Below are positions 8,782-16,625 of a stretch of DNA of 64,000 bases, piece by piece. Source of the stretch: Rhizobium sp. AAP43. GTDB lineage: Bacteria; Pseudomonadota; Alphaproteobacteria; Rhizobiales; Rhizobiaceae. Where the stretch lies: NCBI RefSeq assembly GCF_001296045.1, contig NZ_LJHS01000044.1:1-64000 (forward strand), read 5' to 3'. Below the pieces are notes generated by a model. It was not told the DNA's origin. It saw nothing but the letters and a program-made list of their open reading frames with translations, and did no database searches. Numbering within the stretch: the stretch's first letter is position 1; the number at the start of each line of letters is the position of its first letter. The translations under genes were made by a program, and so were the position numbers.

Positions 8782-8990
8782 TCCCCTCCCAAACCCTCCC
8801 CACAAGGGGGAGGGCTTAACTCGGCCTCGCTGTCTCCGCCTCCGCTAAGCGGACGTCGATTGTAGGTGGAGCAGGGAAGCCGCGTGTCCTCTCCACACGA
8901 TGAGGTGCCGGCAAACCGCTTGCTATATCGACAAAGGTGTACGCGACGCGAAAGCCCCTCCCCCTTGTGGGGAGGGGGTGGGGAGGGGAT
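8782..8990. repeat. Small intergenic element bounded by inverted repeats
   Basis: Arm 1 (8782-8815) reads TCCCCTCCC-AAA-CCCTCCCC followed by ACAAGGGGGAGGGC. Arm 2 (8954-8990) is its near-complete reverse complement (GCCCCTCCCCCTTGTGGGGA and on). Each arm is itself a partial palindrome around CCCC-ACAA-GGGG. The about 138 bases between arms show no gene. It lies between two convergent genes, the DUF3830-like gene and the NYN gene, and could act as a two-way terminator. It resembles short palindromic intergenic repeats common in rhizobial genomes. Confidence 0.7.
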
Positions 8991-9020
8991 TTTTGTGACC
9001 TGAAATCGGAGGGCGAGCCC

Positions 9021-9605
9021 TCAGTGCTCGTCTTCGCTCACCGTCGCAGGCTCGGCGACGCGGGGTGCGCCGCGTTCGCTCGGGTCGCGGCCGATTTCCG
9101 CCTTCAGCGTCATCAGGTCGATGAAATGGTCGGACTGGCGGCGCAGGTCGTCTGCGATCATCGGCGGCTGGGTCGACATGGTCGAGACCACCGAAACCTT
9201 GCGGCCCTTGCGCTGCAGGGCTTCGACCAGCGTCGTGAAATCGCCGTCGCCGGAAAACAGCACCAGATGGTCGACCGTTTCGGACTGTTCCATGGCGTCG
9301 ATCGCCAGCTCGATGTCCATATTGCCCTTGACCTTGCGGCGGCCCATGGAGTCCGTGAACTCCTTGGCAGGCTTGGTCACTACCTTGTAGCCGTTATAGT
9401 CAAGCCAGTCGATCAGCGGACGGATGGACGAATATTCCTGATCTTCGATCAGCGCCGTGTAGTAATAGGCGCGGAGCAGATAGCCGCGCTTCTGGAATGC
9501 CTTCAAAAGCTTGCGATAGTCGATATCGAAGCCGAGGCTCTTGGAAGCGGCATAGAGATTGGCGCCGTCAATAAAGAGAGCGATTTTTTCGCGTGGGTCG
9601 AACAT
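9021..9605 (-). CDS. NYN-domain (LabA/DUF88) putative ribonuclease
   Basis: 194-residue protein with the PIN-like NYN fold, expected to be a metal-dependent RNase. It shows the acidic motifs of the family: F-I-D-G-A-N-L-Y with Asp13, K-G-N-M-D-I-E-L with Asp97, and LFSGDGDF with Asp120 and Asp122. The C-terminal about 25 residues are polar and acidic. The start at 9605 has AAGGA 8 bases upstream; 27 codons of open frame further upstream encode unconserved sequence and are excluded. It is divergent from rpoZ. Rhizobial genomes commonly carry a NYN gene near rpoZ and rsh, though no functional link is established. Substrate unknown. Confidence 0.88.
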   Translation of the reverse strand: MFDPREKIALFIDGANLYAASKSLGFDIDYRKLLKAFQKRGYLLRAYYYTALIEDQEYSSIRPLIDWLDYNGYKVVTKPAKEFTDSMGRRKVKGNMDIELAIDAMEQSETVDHLVLFSGDGDFTTLVEALQRKGRKVSVVSTMSTQPPMIADDLRRQSDHFIDLMTLKAEIGRDPSERGAPRVAEPATVSEDEH

Positions 9606-9828
9606 CCCCGATATCCTTAAATCCAATAGAGGCAATATGGCTAAAGGCAATGAAAAACAAGACGTTGCCCCTCCACTTATGAACACTCCTGTAAATTATG
9701 AAGTGATCATATAATGACTATTTAGTGTGCTACCCGGGGTATTCCAAGCAGCTTGTGGTTGAAACCGGTTGTATCCGTGATCTTTTTGGGGTCAACAGGA
9801 CCGTGAGAGGCGGGCGAGCACGAAAAAC

Positions 9829-9857
9829 TTGAATTTCCTGTCCATTGATTGTATCGC
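9829..9857 (+). promoter_or_regulatory. Candidate rpoZ promoter
   Basis: TTGAAT and TATCGC separated by 17 bases, about 40 bases before the rpoZ ATG. The spacing fits a sigma-70 type promoter but the -10 match is poor. Confidence 0.35.
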
Positions 9858-9898
9858 AACCCTCAATTCCATACATTCACGACCGTAAAGGACAGGCT

Positions 9899-10300
9899 AT
9901 GGCCCGCGTCACCGTTGAAGATTGCATCGACAAAGTCGAAAACCGCTTTGAGCTCGTGCTGCTCGCCAGCCATCGCGCTCGGCAGATTTCGCAAGGGGCG
10001 CCGATCACCATCGATCGCGACAAGGACAAGAACCCGGTCGTGGCGCTGCGCGAAATCGCTGACGAGACCCTGTCGCCGGATGATCTGAAGGAAGACCTCA
10101 TCCATTCGCTGCAGAAGCACGTCGAAGTCGACGAGCCGGAGCAGGAGCCGAGCTCGATGCTCGCCAATACCGGTACGGCCGGCAAGGGCGACGAAGAGGA
10201 CGAACTGCCCGAGACGCTCACCTTCGACCAGATGTCGGAAGAAGATCTTCTGGCTGGCATCGAAGGGCTTGTGCCGCCAGAAAAGAGCGACGATTACTAA
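9899..10300 (+). CDS. rpoZ: RNA polymerase omega subunit
   Basis: Small RNA polymerase subunit that helps assemble beta-prime and, in many bacteria, forms part of a ppGpp site. The 133-residue product has the conserved head [19 protein letters not shown], then ASHRARQI and [13 protein letters not shown], followed by a long acidic alphaproteobacterial tail ([11 protein letters not shown]). Start at 9899 is set by AAGGAC 7 bases upstream and by the MARVTVEDC head. A hairpin terminator separates it from rsh, 96 bases downstream, so any readthrough would be partial. The neighbouring ppGpp synthetase gene is consistent with the common rpoZ-spoT pairing. Confidence 0.96.
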   Translation: MARVTVEDCIDKVENRFELVLLASHRARQISQGAPITIDRDKDKNPVVALREIADETLSPDDLKEDLIHSLQKHVEVDEPEQEPSSMLANTGTAGKGDEEDELPETLTFDQMSEEDLLAGIEGLVPPEKSDDY

Positions 10301-10347
10301 TCGTCAACCGGTCGGACGTAAGTCTGTCGGGAGCAGTTGGATTGTGT

Positions 10348-10380
10348 GCGCCAGTCATGTCGGCTGGCGCGCTTTTCGTT
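10348..10380 (+). terminator. Hairpin terminator between rpoZ and rsh
   Basis: Stem GCGCCAG / CTGGCGC with a 9-base loop followed by GCTTTTCGTT. It lies 47 bases after the rpoZ stop and just before the rsh ribosome site. Confidence 0.65.
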
Positions 10381-10396
10381 TCCGGGGGACGCTTGA

Positions 10397-12625
10397 ATGA
10401 TGCGGCAATACGAGCTTGTTGAGCGGGTTCAGAAGTACAAGCCCGACGCCAACGAAGCTCTCCTCAACAAGGCCTATGTCTATGCCATGCAGAAGCACGG
10501 CAAGCAGACGCGCGCCAGCGGAGACCCCTATATCTCCCATCCGCTTGAGGTTGCCGCCATCCTCACCGACATGCATCTGGATGAGTCCACGATAGCCGTC
10601 GCACTCCTGCATGACACGATCGAGGACACCTCTGCGACCCGCGCCGAGATCGACGAACTGTTCGGTGAAGACATCGGTCGCCTCGTCGAGGGACTGACAA
10701 AGATCAAGAAACTCGATCTCGTCACCAAGAAGGCCAAGCAGGCGGAAAACCTGCGCAAGCTCTTGCTCGCCATCTCCGACGACGTCCGTGTGCTCCTGGT
10801 GAAGCTCGCCGATCGCCTGCACAATATGCGTACCCTTGAGCATATGCGCGACGACAAGCGCGCCCGCATCTCCGAGGAGACGATGGACATCTATGCGCCG
10901 CTCGCCGGCCGCATGGGTATGCAGGATATGCGCGACGAACTGGAAGACCTGTCTTTCCGCTACATGAACCCCGAAGCCTATGAGACGGTGACCGACCGCC
11001 TGTCGGAACTTTCGACCCGCAACGAGGGGCTGATTACCAAGATCGAGGACGAGTTGCGCGACCTTCTCGTCGCCAACGGCCTTCTCAACACCTCCGTCAA
11101 GGGACGGCAGAAGAAGCCTTATTCCGTCTTCCGGAAAATGCAGTCGAAGTCGCTCTCCTTCGAGCAGCTTTCCGATGTCTATGGTTTCCGCATTCTCGTC
11201 GATGACATCCCGGGCTGCTACCGGGCGCTTGGCATCGTGCACACGCGCTGGCGCGTCGTGCCGGGGCGCTTCAAGGATTACATCTCGACGCCGAAGCAGA
11301 ACGACTACCGCTCGATCCACACCACGATCGTTGGTCCGTCGCGCCAGCGAATCGAACTGCAGATTCGCACGCGCCGCATGCATGACATCGCCGAATTCGG
11401 CATCGCCGCCCACAGTCTCTACAAGGACGGGGAGGGCGGCGAGGCTGGCGAGCTTCTGTCGCGCGAGAGCAACGCCTATTCATGGCTGCGCCACACGATC
11501 GAGGCGCTGGCCGAGGGCGACAACCCGGAAGAATTCCTGGAGCACACCAAGCTTGAGCTGTTCCAGGATCAGGTCTTCTGTTTCACGCCCAAGGGCAAGC
11601 TGATCGCGCTGCCGCGCGGTGCGACGCCGATCGACTTTGCCTATGCCGTGCACACCAATGTCGGCGATACCTGCGTCGGCGCCAAGATCAACGGCTCGAT
11701 CATGCCGCTGGTCACCCGCCTGTCGAACGGTGACGAGGTGGAGATCATCCGCTCCGGCATTCAGGTGCCTCCGGCGGCCTGGGAGGAGATCGTCGTCACC
11801 GGAAAAGCCCGCTCTGCCATCCGTCGCGCCACCCGCATGGCGATCCGCAAGCAATATGCCGGCCTTGGCCAGCGCATTCTCGAGCGTACATTCGAGCGCG
11901 CCGGCAAGGTGTTCTCGCGGGAAGTGCTGAAGCCGGTCCTGCATCGGCTGGGCCAGCGCGAGGTCGAGGATGCGATTGCCTCTGTCGGACGTGGTGAGAC
12001 CTCCTCGCTCGACGTCTTGCGTGCCGTCTATCCAGACTATCAGGATGAGCGGGTCACGGTGAAACCATCCTCGGACGAGGGCTGGTTTGCCATGAACAGC
12101 GCCAATGGCATGGTCTTCAAGATCCCGGGAGCGGCCCACCCCAAGGGTATCGTGCCGACCGCCGGCGACGGGCCGGAGCCTCTGCCGATCCGCGGCATGT
12201 CTGGCAATTCAGAGGTGCATTTCTCCCCGGCCGGCGCCGTGCCGGGCGATCGCATCGTCGGCATCGTGCAGGATGGAAAGGGAATCACCATCTATCCGAT
12301 CCAGGCCTCGGCCCTTCAGCGGTTCGAAAACGAGCCGGAGCGCTGGATCGATGTGCGCTGGGATCTCGACGAGGCGAACAAGTCGCGTTTTGTCGCCCGC
12401 ATCCTGATCAATGCGCTGAACGAGCCGGGCACACTGGCGACGGTGGCGCAGTGCGTCGCTCGCCTCGACATCAATATCCGGATGCTCAACATGATCCGCG
12501 TGGCGACCGATTTTACCGAGATGGGGCTTGATCTGGAGGTCTGGGACCTGCGGCAGCTCAATCAGATGATTGGCGAGTTGAAGCAGCTCGACTGCATTTC
12601 GACGGTCAAGCGCGTCTACGATTAA
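10397..12625 (+). CDS. rsh: Bifunctional (p)ppGpp synthetase/hydrolase Rsh
   Basis: Stringent-response enzyme making and degrading (p)ppGpp, the single long RelA/SpoT homologue typical of Rhizobiales. Domains of the 742-residue protein: N-terminal HD hydrolase (about 20-190, metal motif LLHDTIED with His72-Asp73); nucleotidyltransferase synthetase (about 235-345, YGFRILVDD and YRSIHTT); TGS (about 391-452); helical region; C-terminal ACT (about 660-740). The synthetase carries R-F-K-D at 291-294, the RXKD form seen in bifunctional enzymes rather than the EXDD form of synthetase-only RelA. Both catalytic halves look intact. GGGGGA lies 7 bases before the first of two adjacent ATGs. Confidence 0.96.
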   Translation: MMRQYELVERVQKYKPDANEALLNKAYVYAMQKHGKQTRASGDPYISHPLEVAAILTDMHLDESTIAVALLHDTIEDTSATRAEIDELFGEDIGRLVEGLTKIKKLDLVTKKAKQAENLRKLLLAISDDVRVLLVKLADRLHNMRTLEHMRDDKRARISEETMDIYAPLAGRMGMQDMRDELEDLSFRYMNPEAYETVTDRLSELSTRNEGLITKIEDELRDLLVANGLLNTSVKGRQKKPYSVFRKMQSKSLSFEQLSDVYGFRILVDDIPGCYRALGIVHTRWRVVPGRFKDYISTPKQNDYRSIHTTIVGPSRQRIELQIRTRRMHDIAEFGIAAHSLYKDGEGGEAGELLSRESNAYSWLRHTIEALAEGDNPEEFLEHTKLELFQDQVFCFTPKGKLIALPRGATPIDFAYAVHTNVGDTCVGAKINGSIMPLVTRLSNGDEVEIIRSGIQVPPAAWEEIVVTGKARSAIRRATRMAIRKQYAGLGQRILERTFERAGKVFSREVLKPVLHRLGQREVEDAIASVGRGETSSLDVLRAVYPDYQDERVTVKPSSDEGWFAMNSANGMVFKIPGAAHPKGIVPTAGDGPEPLPIRGMSGNSEVHFSPAGAVPGDRIVGIVQDGKGITIYPIQASALQRFENEPERWIDVRWDLDEANKSRFVARILINALNEPGTLATVAQCVARLDINIRMLNMIRVATDFTEMGLDLEVWDLRQLNQMIGELKQLDCISTVKRVYD

Positions 12626-12633
12626 GCACTTTG

Positions 12634-12663
12634 GATGTTGCGGCGTTGGTGCGCCGCAGCATC
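12634..12663 (+). terminator. Hairpin after rsh
   Basis: 12-bp stem GATGTTGCGGCG / CGCCGCAGCATC (one G-T pair) with a 6-base loop, starting 8 bases after the rsh stop. No T tract follows, so terminator function is uncertain. Confidence 0.4.
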
Positions 12664-12852
12664 TGGCGCATGAATGTCCAGTTGGACGTAAAAAGCCTGC
12701 TTTTTCAGCACAGAATTGCCCAAATAGTAAACCTTGGTTAGCTCGTCATGCGCTCGACGCATGGCTGATGCGGGTATTTGGCGCTGGTGCCGTGTGCGTC
12801 GCAACATTATGTTCAGCTCAACAAATGAAGACAGCAAAACGAGGACTGAACA

Positions 12853-13002
12853 ATGTTTACTCCGATCCGCAGATTTGCCCGTGCCCTCCGCGTTCCCAGC
12901 GTTGCAGAGCGTGAAATGATGTACCTCAACGGTGCGCGTGACATGGTCGATCTGGAATACCGCCAGCGCGAAATCGATCGTGGCCTCTTCCGTCGCGGCT
13001 GA
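12853..13002 (+). CDS. DUF3563-like small protein
   Basis: 49-residue protein, basic at the N-terminus (MFTPIRRFARALRVP), then a helical segment VAEREMMYLNGARDMVDLEY and a conserved-looking end RQREIDRGLFRRG. The Y-L-x-x-A-x-D-x-x-D-L-E-x-R-x-R-E-x-D pattern resembles DUF3563, a family of very short proteobacterial proteins of unknown role. GAGGA lies 8 bases before the ATG, and a strong terminator begins 32 bases after the stop, so it looks like a complete monocistronic gene. A 227-base upstream gap could hold its promoter. Family assignment is from memory and moderately sure. Confidence 0.72.
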   Translation: MFTPIRRFARALRVPSVAEREMMYLNGARDMVDLEYRQREIDRGLFRRG

Positions 13003-13034
13003 TCACGGCCCGGCGGACAGAGTTTGATGGATGG

Positions 13035-13058
13035 AACGCCGGCCTTTGCCGGCGTTTT
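13035..13058 (+). terminator. Rho-independent terminator of the DUF3563-like gene
   Basis: 9-bp perfect stem AACGCCGGC / GCCGGCGTT with loop CTTT, followed by TTGCGTTTT. Confidence 0.82.
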
Positions 13059-13119
13059 GCGTTTTCGGTGGCATCGAACCGATGGCCCAGACTTGCAGGA
13101 CCCATGGTCGATCCATTAC

Positions 13120-13710
13120 ATGATCACCATGCTGTTTCGTCGTCGCACACGCTTGCCGCTCAAGGCCAAGCTGCAAGAGCTGTTCTGGCCGAGGAAAGGC
13201 TTTTCCCGGCCGTTTCACTATGTCCGCCGACGCGTCCTGCGACTGACAGCCACGCCACATGCGGTGGCTGCAGGCTTCGCAGCCGGCATCGCCATTTCCT
13301 GGACGCCCTTCATCGGCCTGCACTTCCTGCTCGCCTTCGCCGTTGCCTATCTCCTGGCTGGGAACCTGATCGCTGCTGCCCTGGGGACGGCCTTTGGCAA
13401 TCCGCTGACCTTTCCCTTCATCTGGGCAGTCACCTGGGAAGTTGGTCATCACATTCTTGGCGGTGAGACGTCGGGCGGTGGCAGGGTCGATCTCGAAAGC
13501 CTGTTCACGACTGTTGGGGCCGCAAAGCTCTGGGAGCCGCTGCTGAAGCCGATGCTGGTCGGTGCTGTACCGCTTGCGATTGTCTCCGGCATCATCATTT
13601 ATCCGGTAACCTACAAAATGGTTGCGACGTTTCAGCGCCGCAGGCGCGAGCGTCTGGCAGACCGCGCCCGCGCGCACATGGCCCATGCCTTTGAAGAGCA
13701 GAGTATTTGA
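13120..13710 (+). CDS. DUF2062 membrane protein
   Basis: 196-residue inner-membrane protein of the DUF2062 family, function unknown. After a basic N-terminus (MITMLFRRRTRLPLKAKLQ) come hydrophobic segments at about 48-72, 75-100 and 150-172. The family hallmark is visible as A-A-G-F-A-A-G-I-A-I-S-W-T-P-F-I-G-L-H and G-N-P-L-T-F-P-F-I-W. The open frame extends upstream across the terminator at 13035-13058, so the start must lie after it; 13120 or 13129 are the choices and neither has a strong ribosome site. The stop codon is directly followed by the acpS ATG, so the two are translationally linked. I recall pdxJ in this position in other alphaproteobacteria. Confidence 0.8.
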   Translation: MITMLFRRRTRLPLKAKLQELFWPRKGFSRPFHYVRRRVLRLTATPHAVAAGFAAGIAISWTPFIGLHFLLAFAVAYLLAGNLIAAALGTAFGNPLTFPFIWAVTWEVGHHILGGETSGGGRVDLESLFTTVGAAKLWEPLLKPMLVGAVPLAIVSGIIIYPVTYKMVATFQRRRRERLADRARAHMAHAFEEQSI

Positions 13711-14118
13711 ATGATTATCGGTATCGGCAGCGACCTCATCGACATCCGCCGGGTGGAAAAGTCCATCGAGCGCTTTGGTGCGCGTTTCACCGCCCGCTGT
13801 TTTACAGAGGCCGAGCAGGCGCGCTCCGAAGGCCGCAAGGACCGGGCAGCCTCCTATGCCAAGCGCTTCGCTGCCAAGGAGGCGACTGCCAAGGCACTCG
13901 GCACGGGCATCGCGCGTGGTGTCTTCTGGGCGGAGATGGGGGTGGTCAATCAGCCATCCGGCTCGCCGACCATGGAGTTGACCGGGCGTGCCGCGGAGCT
14001 TCTTGCCACGCTCCTGCCGCAAGGGCATGTCCCTTACGTCCACCTGACGATCACCGATGAATATCCCTATGCCCAGGCTTTCGTCGTGATCGAAGCCCGT
14101 CCGGTCGCGCAGCCGTGA
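13711..14118 (+). CDS. acpS: Holo-[acyl-carrier-protein] synthase
   Basis: Transfers 4'-phosphopantetheine from CoA to acyl carrier proteins, activating fatty-acid synthesis. The 135-residue product shows [15 protein letters not shown] with the metal-binding Asp8, then R-C-F-T-E-A-E and the signature [14 protein letters not shown] with catalytic/metal Glu near residue 57. Length and motifs are normal. The ATG follows the stop of the DUF2062 gene without a gap. A 93-base space separates it from lepB. In rhizobia acpS-lepB-rnc-era form one conserved block. Confidence 0.95.
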   Translation: MIIGIGSDLIDIRRVEKSIERFGARFTARCFTEAEQARSEGRKDRAASYAKRFAAKEATAKALGTGIARGVFWAEMGVVNQPSGSPTMELTGRAAELLATLLPQGHVPYVHLTITDEYPYAQAFVVIEARPVAQP

Positions 14119-14211
14119 CCTGACGCCGGCCGAAAGCTTGGCTTCACGGTTGCCGCAGCCACGCGAACGGACTAGAGAGAGCAGGATTTTCGCAAGAAGG
14201 AACCGATCCGC

Positions 14212-14949
14212 GTGAGCGAAGAAAAGACACAAAGCGCCCTTTGGGAAAACATCAAGGTCATCATTCAGGCTCTTCTGCTGGCGGTCGTTATCCGAACCGT
14301 TTTCTTCCAGCCCTTTACGATTCCCTCCGGATCGATGATGCCGACGCTCTTGGTTGGCGACTACATCTTCGTCAACAAGTTCTCCTACGGCTATTCGAAG
14401 TATTCTCTGCCGTTTTCGCCGGACCTGTTCGAAGGTCGCGTCTTTGGCAGCGAACCGGAGCGTGGCGACATCGCCGTCTTCCGCTTCCCGCCCAATCCGA
14501 GCATTGATTACATCAAGCGCGTCATCGGTCTTCCGGGTGATCGTATCCAGGTGGTCAACGGCATTCTGAACGTCAATGGCAAGCCGGTCCCCAAGGTCGA
14601 GGACGGCGTCTTTACCTCGGACTACCGCATGGATCCGGGTACCGACGTGCCCGTCTTTCGCGAAACGCTCGACAATGGTGTAAGCTTCGACACGCTCGAC
14701 CAGGCGCAGAATACCCGTGGCGACAACACCCGCGAATTCGTCGTGCCCGCCGGCCATTATTTCATGATGGGCGACAACCGGGACAATTCGCTCGACAGCC
14801 GCTTCGACGTCGGTTTCGTGCCTGCCGAAAATCTTGTCGGCAAGGCCTCGCTGATCTTCTTCTCGCTCGGTAACGACATCTCGTTCCGCGAAGTCTGGAA
14901 GTGGCCGGCCAACATGCGTTGGGATCGTCTGTTCAAGGTTGTCGAATGA
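14212..14949 (+). CDS. lepB: Signal peptidase I
   Basis: Membrane-bound serine protease that removes signal peptides from exported proteins. The 245-residue product has one N-terminal membrane segment (about 14-33). Catalytic Ser41 sits in I-P-S-G-S-M-M-P-T-L and catalytic Lys102 in Y-I-K-R-V-I-G-L-P-G-D. The box M-G-D-N-R-D-N-S-L-D-S-R follows near residue 185. The start is a GTG at 14212 with AAGGA 11 bases upstream; this gives the short cytoplasmic MSEEKTQSALWEN head seen in relatives. It overlaps rnc by 4 bases (ATGA), indicating coupled translation. Confidence 0.95.
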   Translation: MSEEKTQSALWENIKVIIQALLLAVVIRTVFFQPFTIPSGSMMPTLLVGDYIFVNKFSYGYSKYSLPFSPDLFEGRVFGSEPERGDIAVFRFPPNPSIDYIKRVIGLPGDRIQVVNGILNVNGKPVPKVEDGVFTSDYRMDPGTDVPVFRETLDNGVSFDTLDQAQNTRGDNTREFVVPAGHYFMMGDNRDNSLDSRFDVGFVPAENLVGKASLIFFSLGNDISFREVWKWPANMRWDRLFKVVE

Positions 14950-15668
14950 ACCGGAAAAAGGGCCTCAGCGAAGAGCAGTGGTCTATGATGGAGGACGCGG
15001 TCGGCCACAAGTTTGCCGATCGCGACCGTCTGGCCCGCGCGCTGACCCATGCAAGCGTGCAGTCGTCGAAAAGCGGTGGCGACTATGAAAGGCTGGAGTT
15101 TCTCGGCGACCGCGTCCTCGGGTTCTGCATTGCTGAACTTCTCTTCACCACCTTCCGCAATGCGACGGAGGGGGAGTTGTCGGTCCGCTTCAATCAGCTG
15201 GTCAGTGCCGAAGCCTGCGCGTCCGTTGCTGATGAGATGCAGCTCCATCGGTTTATCCGCACCGGTGCCGACGTTAAGGCGATCACGGCCAAGAACATGC
15301 TCAACGTTCGCGCCGATGTCGTCGAAAGCCTGATTGCGGCGATCTATCTCGATGCCGGCCTCGAAGCCGCGCGCAGCTTCATCCTGCGATACTGGACGGA
15401 GCGTGCCAAGCGCGCAGAGGGTGCTCGGCGTGATGCCAAGACCGAATTGCAGGAATGGACGCATGCCAAGTTTGGTGTGCCGCCCACATACAAGGTTGCC
15501 GATCGCTCCGGACCGGATCATGATCCCCGCTTCACGGTGATCGTCGAGATCCCCGGCATCCAGCCGGAGACCGGCATAGACCGATCCAAGCGGGCCGCCG
15601 AACAGGTAGCCGCCACAAAGATACTCGAACGCGAAGGCGTCTGGGCCAAAGCCTCGAACGCCAACTGA
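14946..15668 (+). CDS. rnc: Ribonuclease III
   Basis: Double-strand-specific endoribonuclease processing rRNA precursors and structured mRNAs. The 240-residue product has the RNase III signature E-R-L-E-F-L-G-D-R-V-L-G (about 48-59, catalytic acidic residues) and further acidic residues in DVVESLIAAIYLD near 125-137. A C-terminal double-stranded RNA-binding domain (about 158-232) includes T-E-L-Q-E-W and SKRAAEQVAATKIL. The open frame begins 45 bases upstream inside lepB, but the ATG in the ATGA overlap with the lepB stop is the natural start. It is followed closely by era. Confidence 0.95.
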   Translation: MNRKKGLSEEQWSMMEDAVGHKFADRDRLARALTHASVQSSKSGGDYERLEFLGDRVLGFCIAELLFTTFRNATEGELSVRFNQLVSAEACASVADEMQLHRFIRTGADVKAITAKNMLNVRADVVESLIAAIYLDAGLEAARSFILRYWTERAKRAEGARRDAKTELQEWTHAKFGVPPTYKVADRSGPDHDPRFTVIVEIPGIQPETGIDRSKRAAEQVAATKILEREGVWAKASNAN

Positions 15669-15677
15669 TTGGATGCT

Positions 15678-16619
15678 ATGACCGAAACAGAGACCCCGGA
15701 CGGCGGCGAAGCCATCGTCAACACCCCGACCCGATCCGGCTTCGTTGCCCTGATCGGCCCGACCAATGCTGGCAAGTCGACCCTCGTCAACCGCTTCGTC
15801 GGTGCCAAGGTGTCAATCGTCAGCCACAAGGTGCAGACGACGCGCGCCGTCATGCGCGGCATTGCGATACACAAGAACGCCCAGATCGTCTTCATGGATA
15901 CGCCCGGCATCTTCAAGCCGCGCCGCAAGCTCGACCGTGCCATGGTCACTTCGGCTTGGGGTGGGGCAAAGGATGCCGATATCATCCTGTTGCTGATCGA
16001 CAGCGAACGAGGCCTGCGCGGCGACGCCGAAGCGATTCTGGAAGCGCTGAAGGATGTGCCGCAGCCGAAGATCCTGGTCTTGAACAAGATCGACCGCGTC
16101 GAGCGGGAAGCGCTGCTGAAGCTGGCAACCACCGCCAACGAGGCCGTCAAGTTCGACCGCACCTTCATGATTTCCGCGACAACGGGCTCTGGTTGCGACG
16201 ATATCATGGATTATCTGGCGGACACCTTCCCGGAAGGTCCATGGTATTATCCGGAAGACCAGATTTCCGATCTGCCGATGCGCCAGCTGGCGGCCGAAAT
16301 CACCCGGGAGAAGCTGTTCCTGCGCCTGCATCAGGAGCTTCCCTATTCTTCGCATGTCGAGACGGAGAAGTGGGAAGAGCGAAAGGACGGCTCCGTCCGG
16401 ATCGAGCAGGTCATCTATGTCGAGCGCGACAGCCAGAAGAAGATCGTGCTCGGCAAGAACGGCGATGCGATCAAGGCCATCTCGACCGCATCACGCAAGG
16501 AGATGTCGGAGATCCTCGAGCAGACGGTTCATCTCTTCCTGTTCGTCAAGGTGCGCGAAAACTGGGGCAATGACCCGGAACGCTTCCGCGAAATGGGTCT
16601 TGAATTCCCGCGCGACTGA
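15678..16619 (+). CDS. era: GTPase Era
   Basis: Ribosome-assembly GTPase acting on the 3' end of 16S rRNA in the small subunit. The 313-residue protein shows G1 GPTNAGKST (27-35), G3 DTPG (about 75), G4 NKID (about 135) and SATTGSG, then a C-terminal KH domain (about 215-300) with GKNGDAIKAI. A TTG three codons earlier (15669, immediately after the rnc stop) is possible, but the ATG at 15678 is preferred. It lies 9 bases from rnc in the lepB-rnc-era operon. In many relatives recO comes next; here a divergent abrB/tetR pair intervenes. Confidence 0.95.
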   Translation: MTETETPDGGEAIVNTPTRSGFVALIGPTNAGKSTLVNRFVGAKVSIVSHKVQTTRAVMRGIAIHKNAQIVFMDTPGIFKPRRKLDRAMVTSAWGGAKDADIILLLIDSERGLRGDAEAILEALKDVPQPKILVLNKIDRVEREALLKLATTANEAVKFDRTFMISATTGSGCDDIMDYLADTFPEGPWYYPEDQISDLPMRQLAAEITREKLFLRLHQELPYSSHVETEKWEERKDGSVRIEQVIYVERDSQKKIVLGKNGDAIKAISTASRKEMSEILEQTVHLFLFVKVRENWGNDPERFREMGLEFPRD

Positions 16620-16625
16620 TGATCG

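Noticed and set aside
9690-9715. AT-rich imperfect dyad around TGATCA before the NYN gene
   Set aside because: Only the central six bases pair cleanly; outer arms mismatch, so it is not reported as an operator.
13003-14757. 584-codon minus-strand frame across the DUF2062 gene, acpS and lepB
   Set aside because: It is antisense to three well-supported genes and has no protein-family features.
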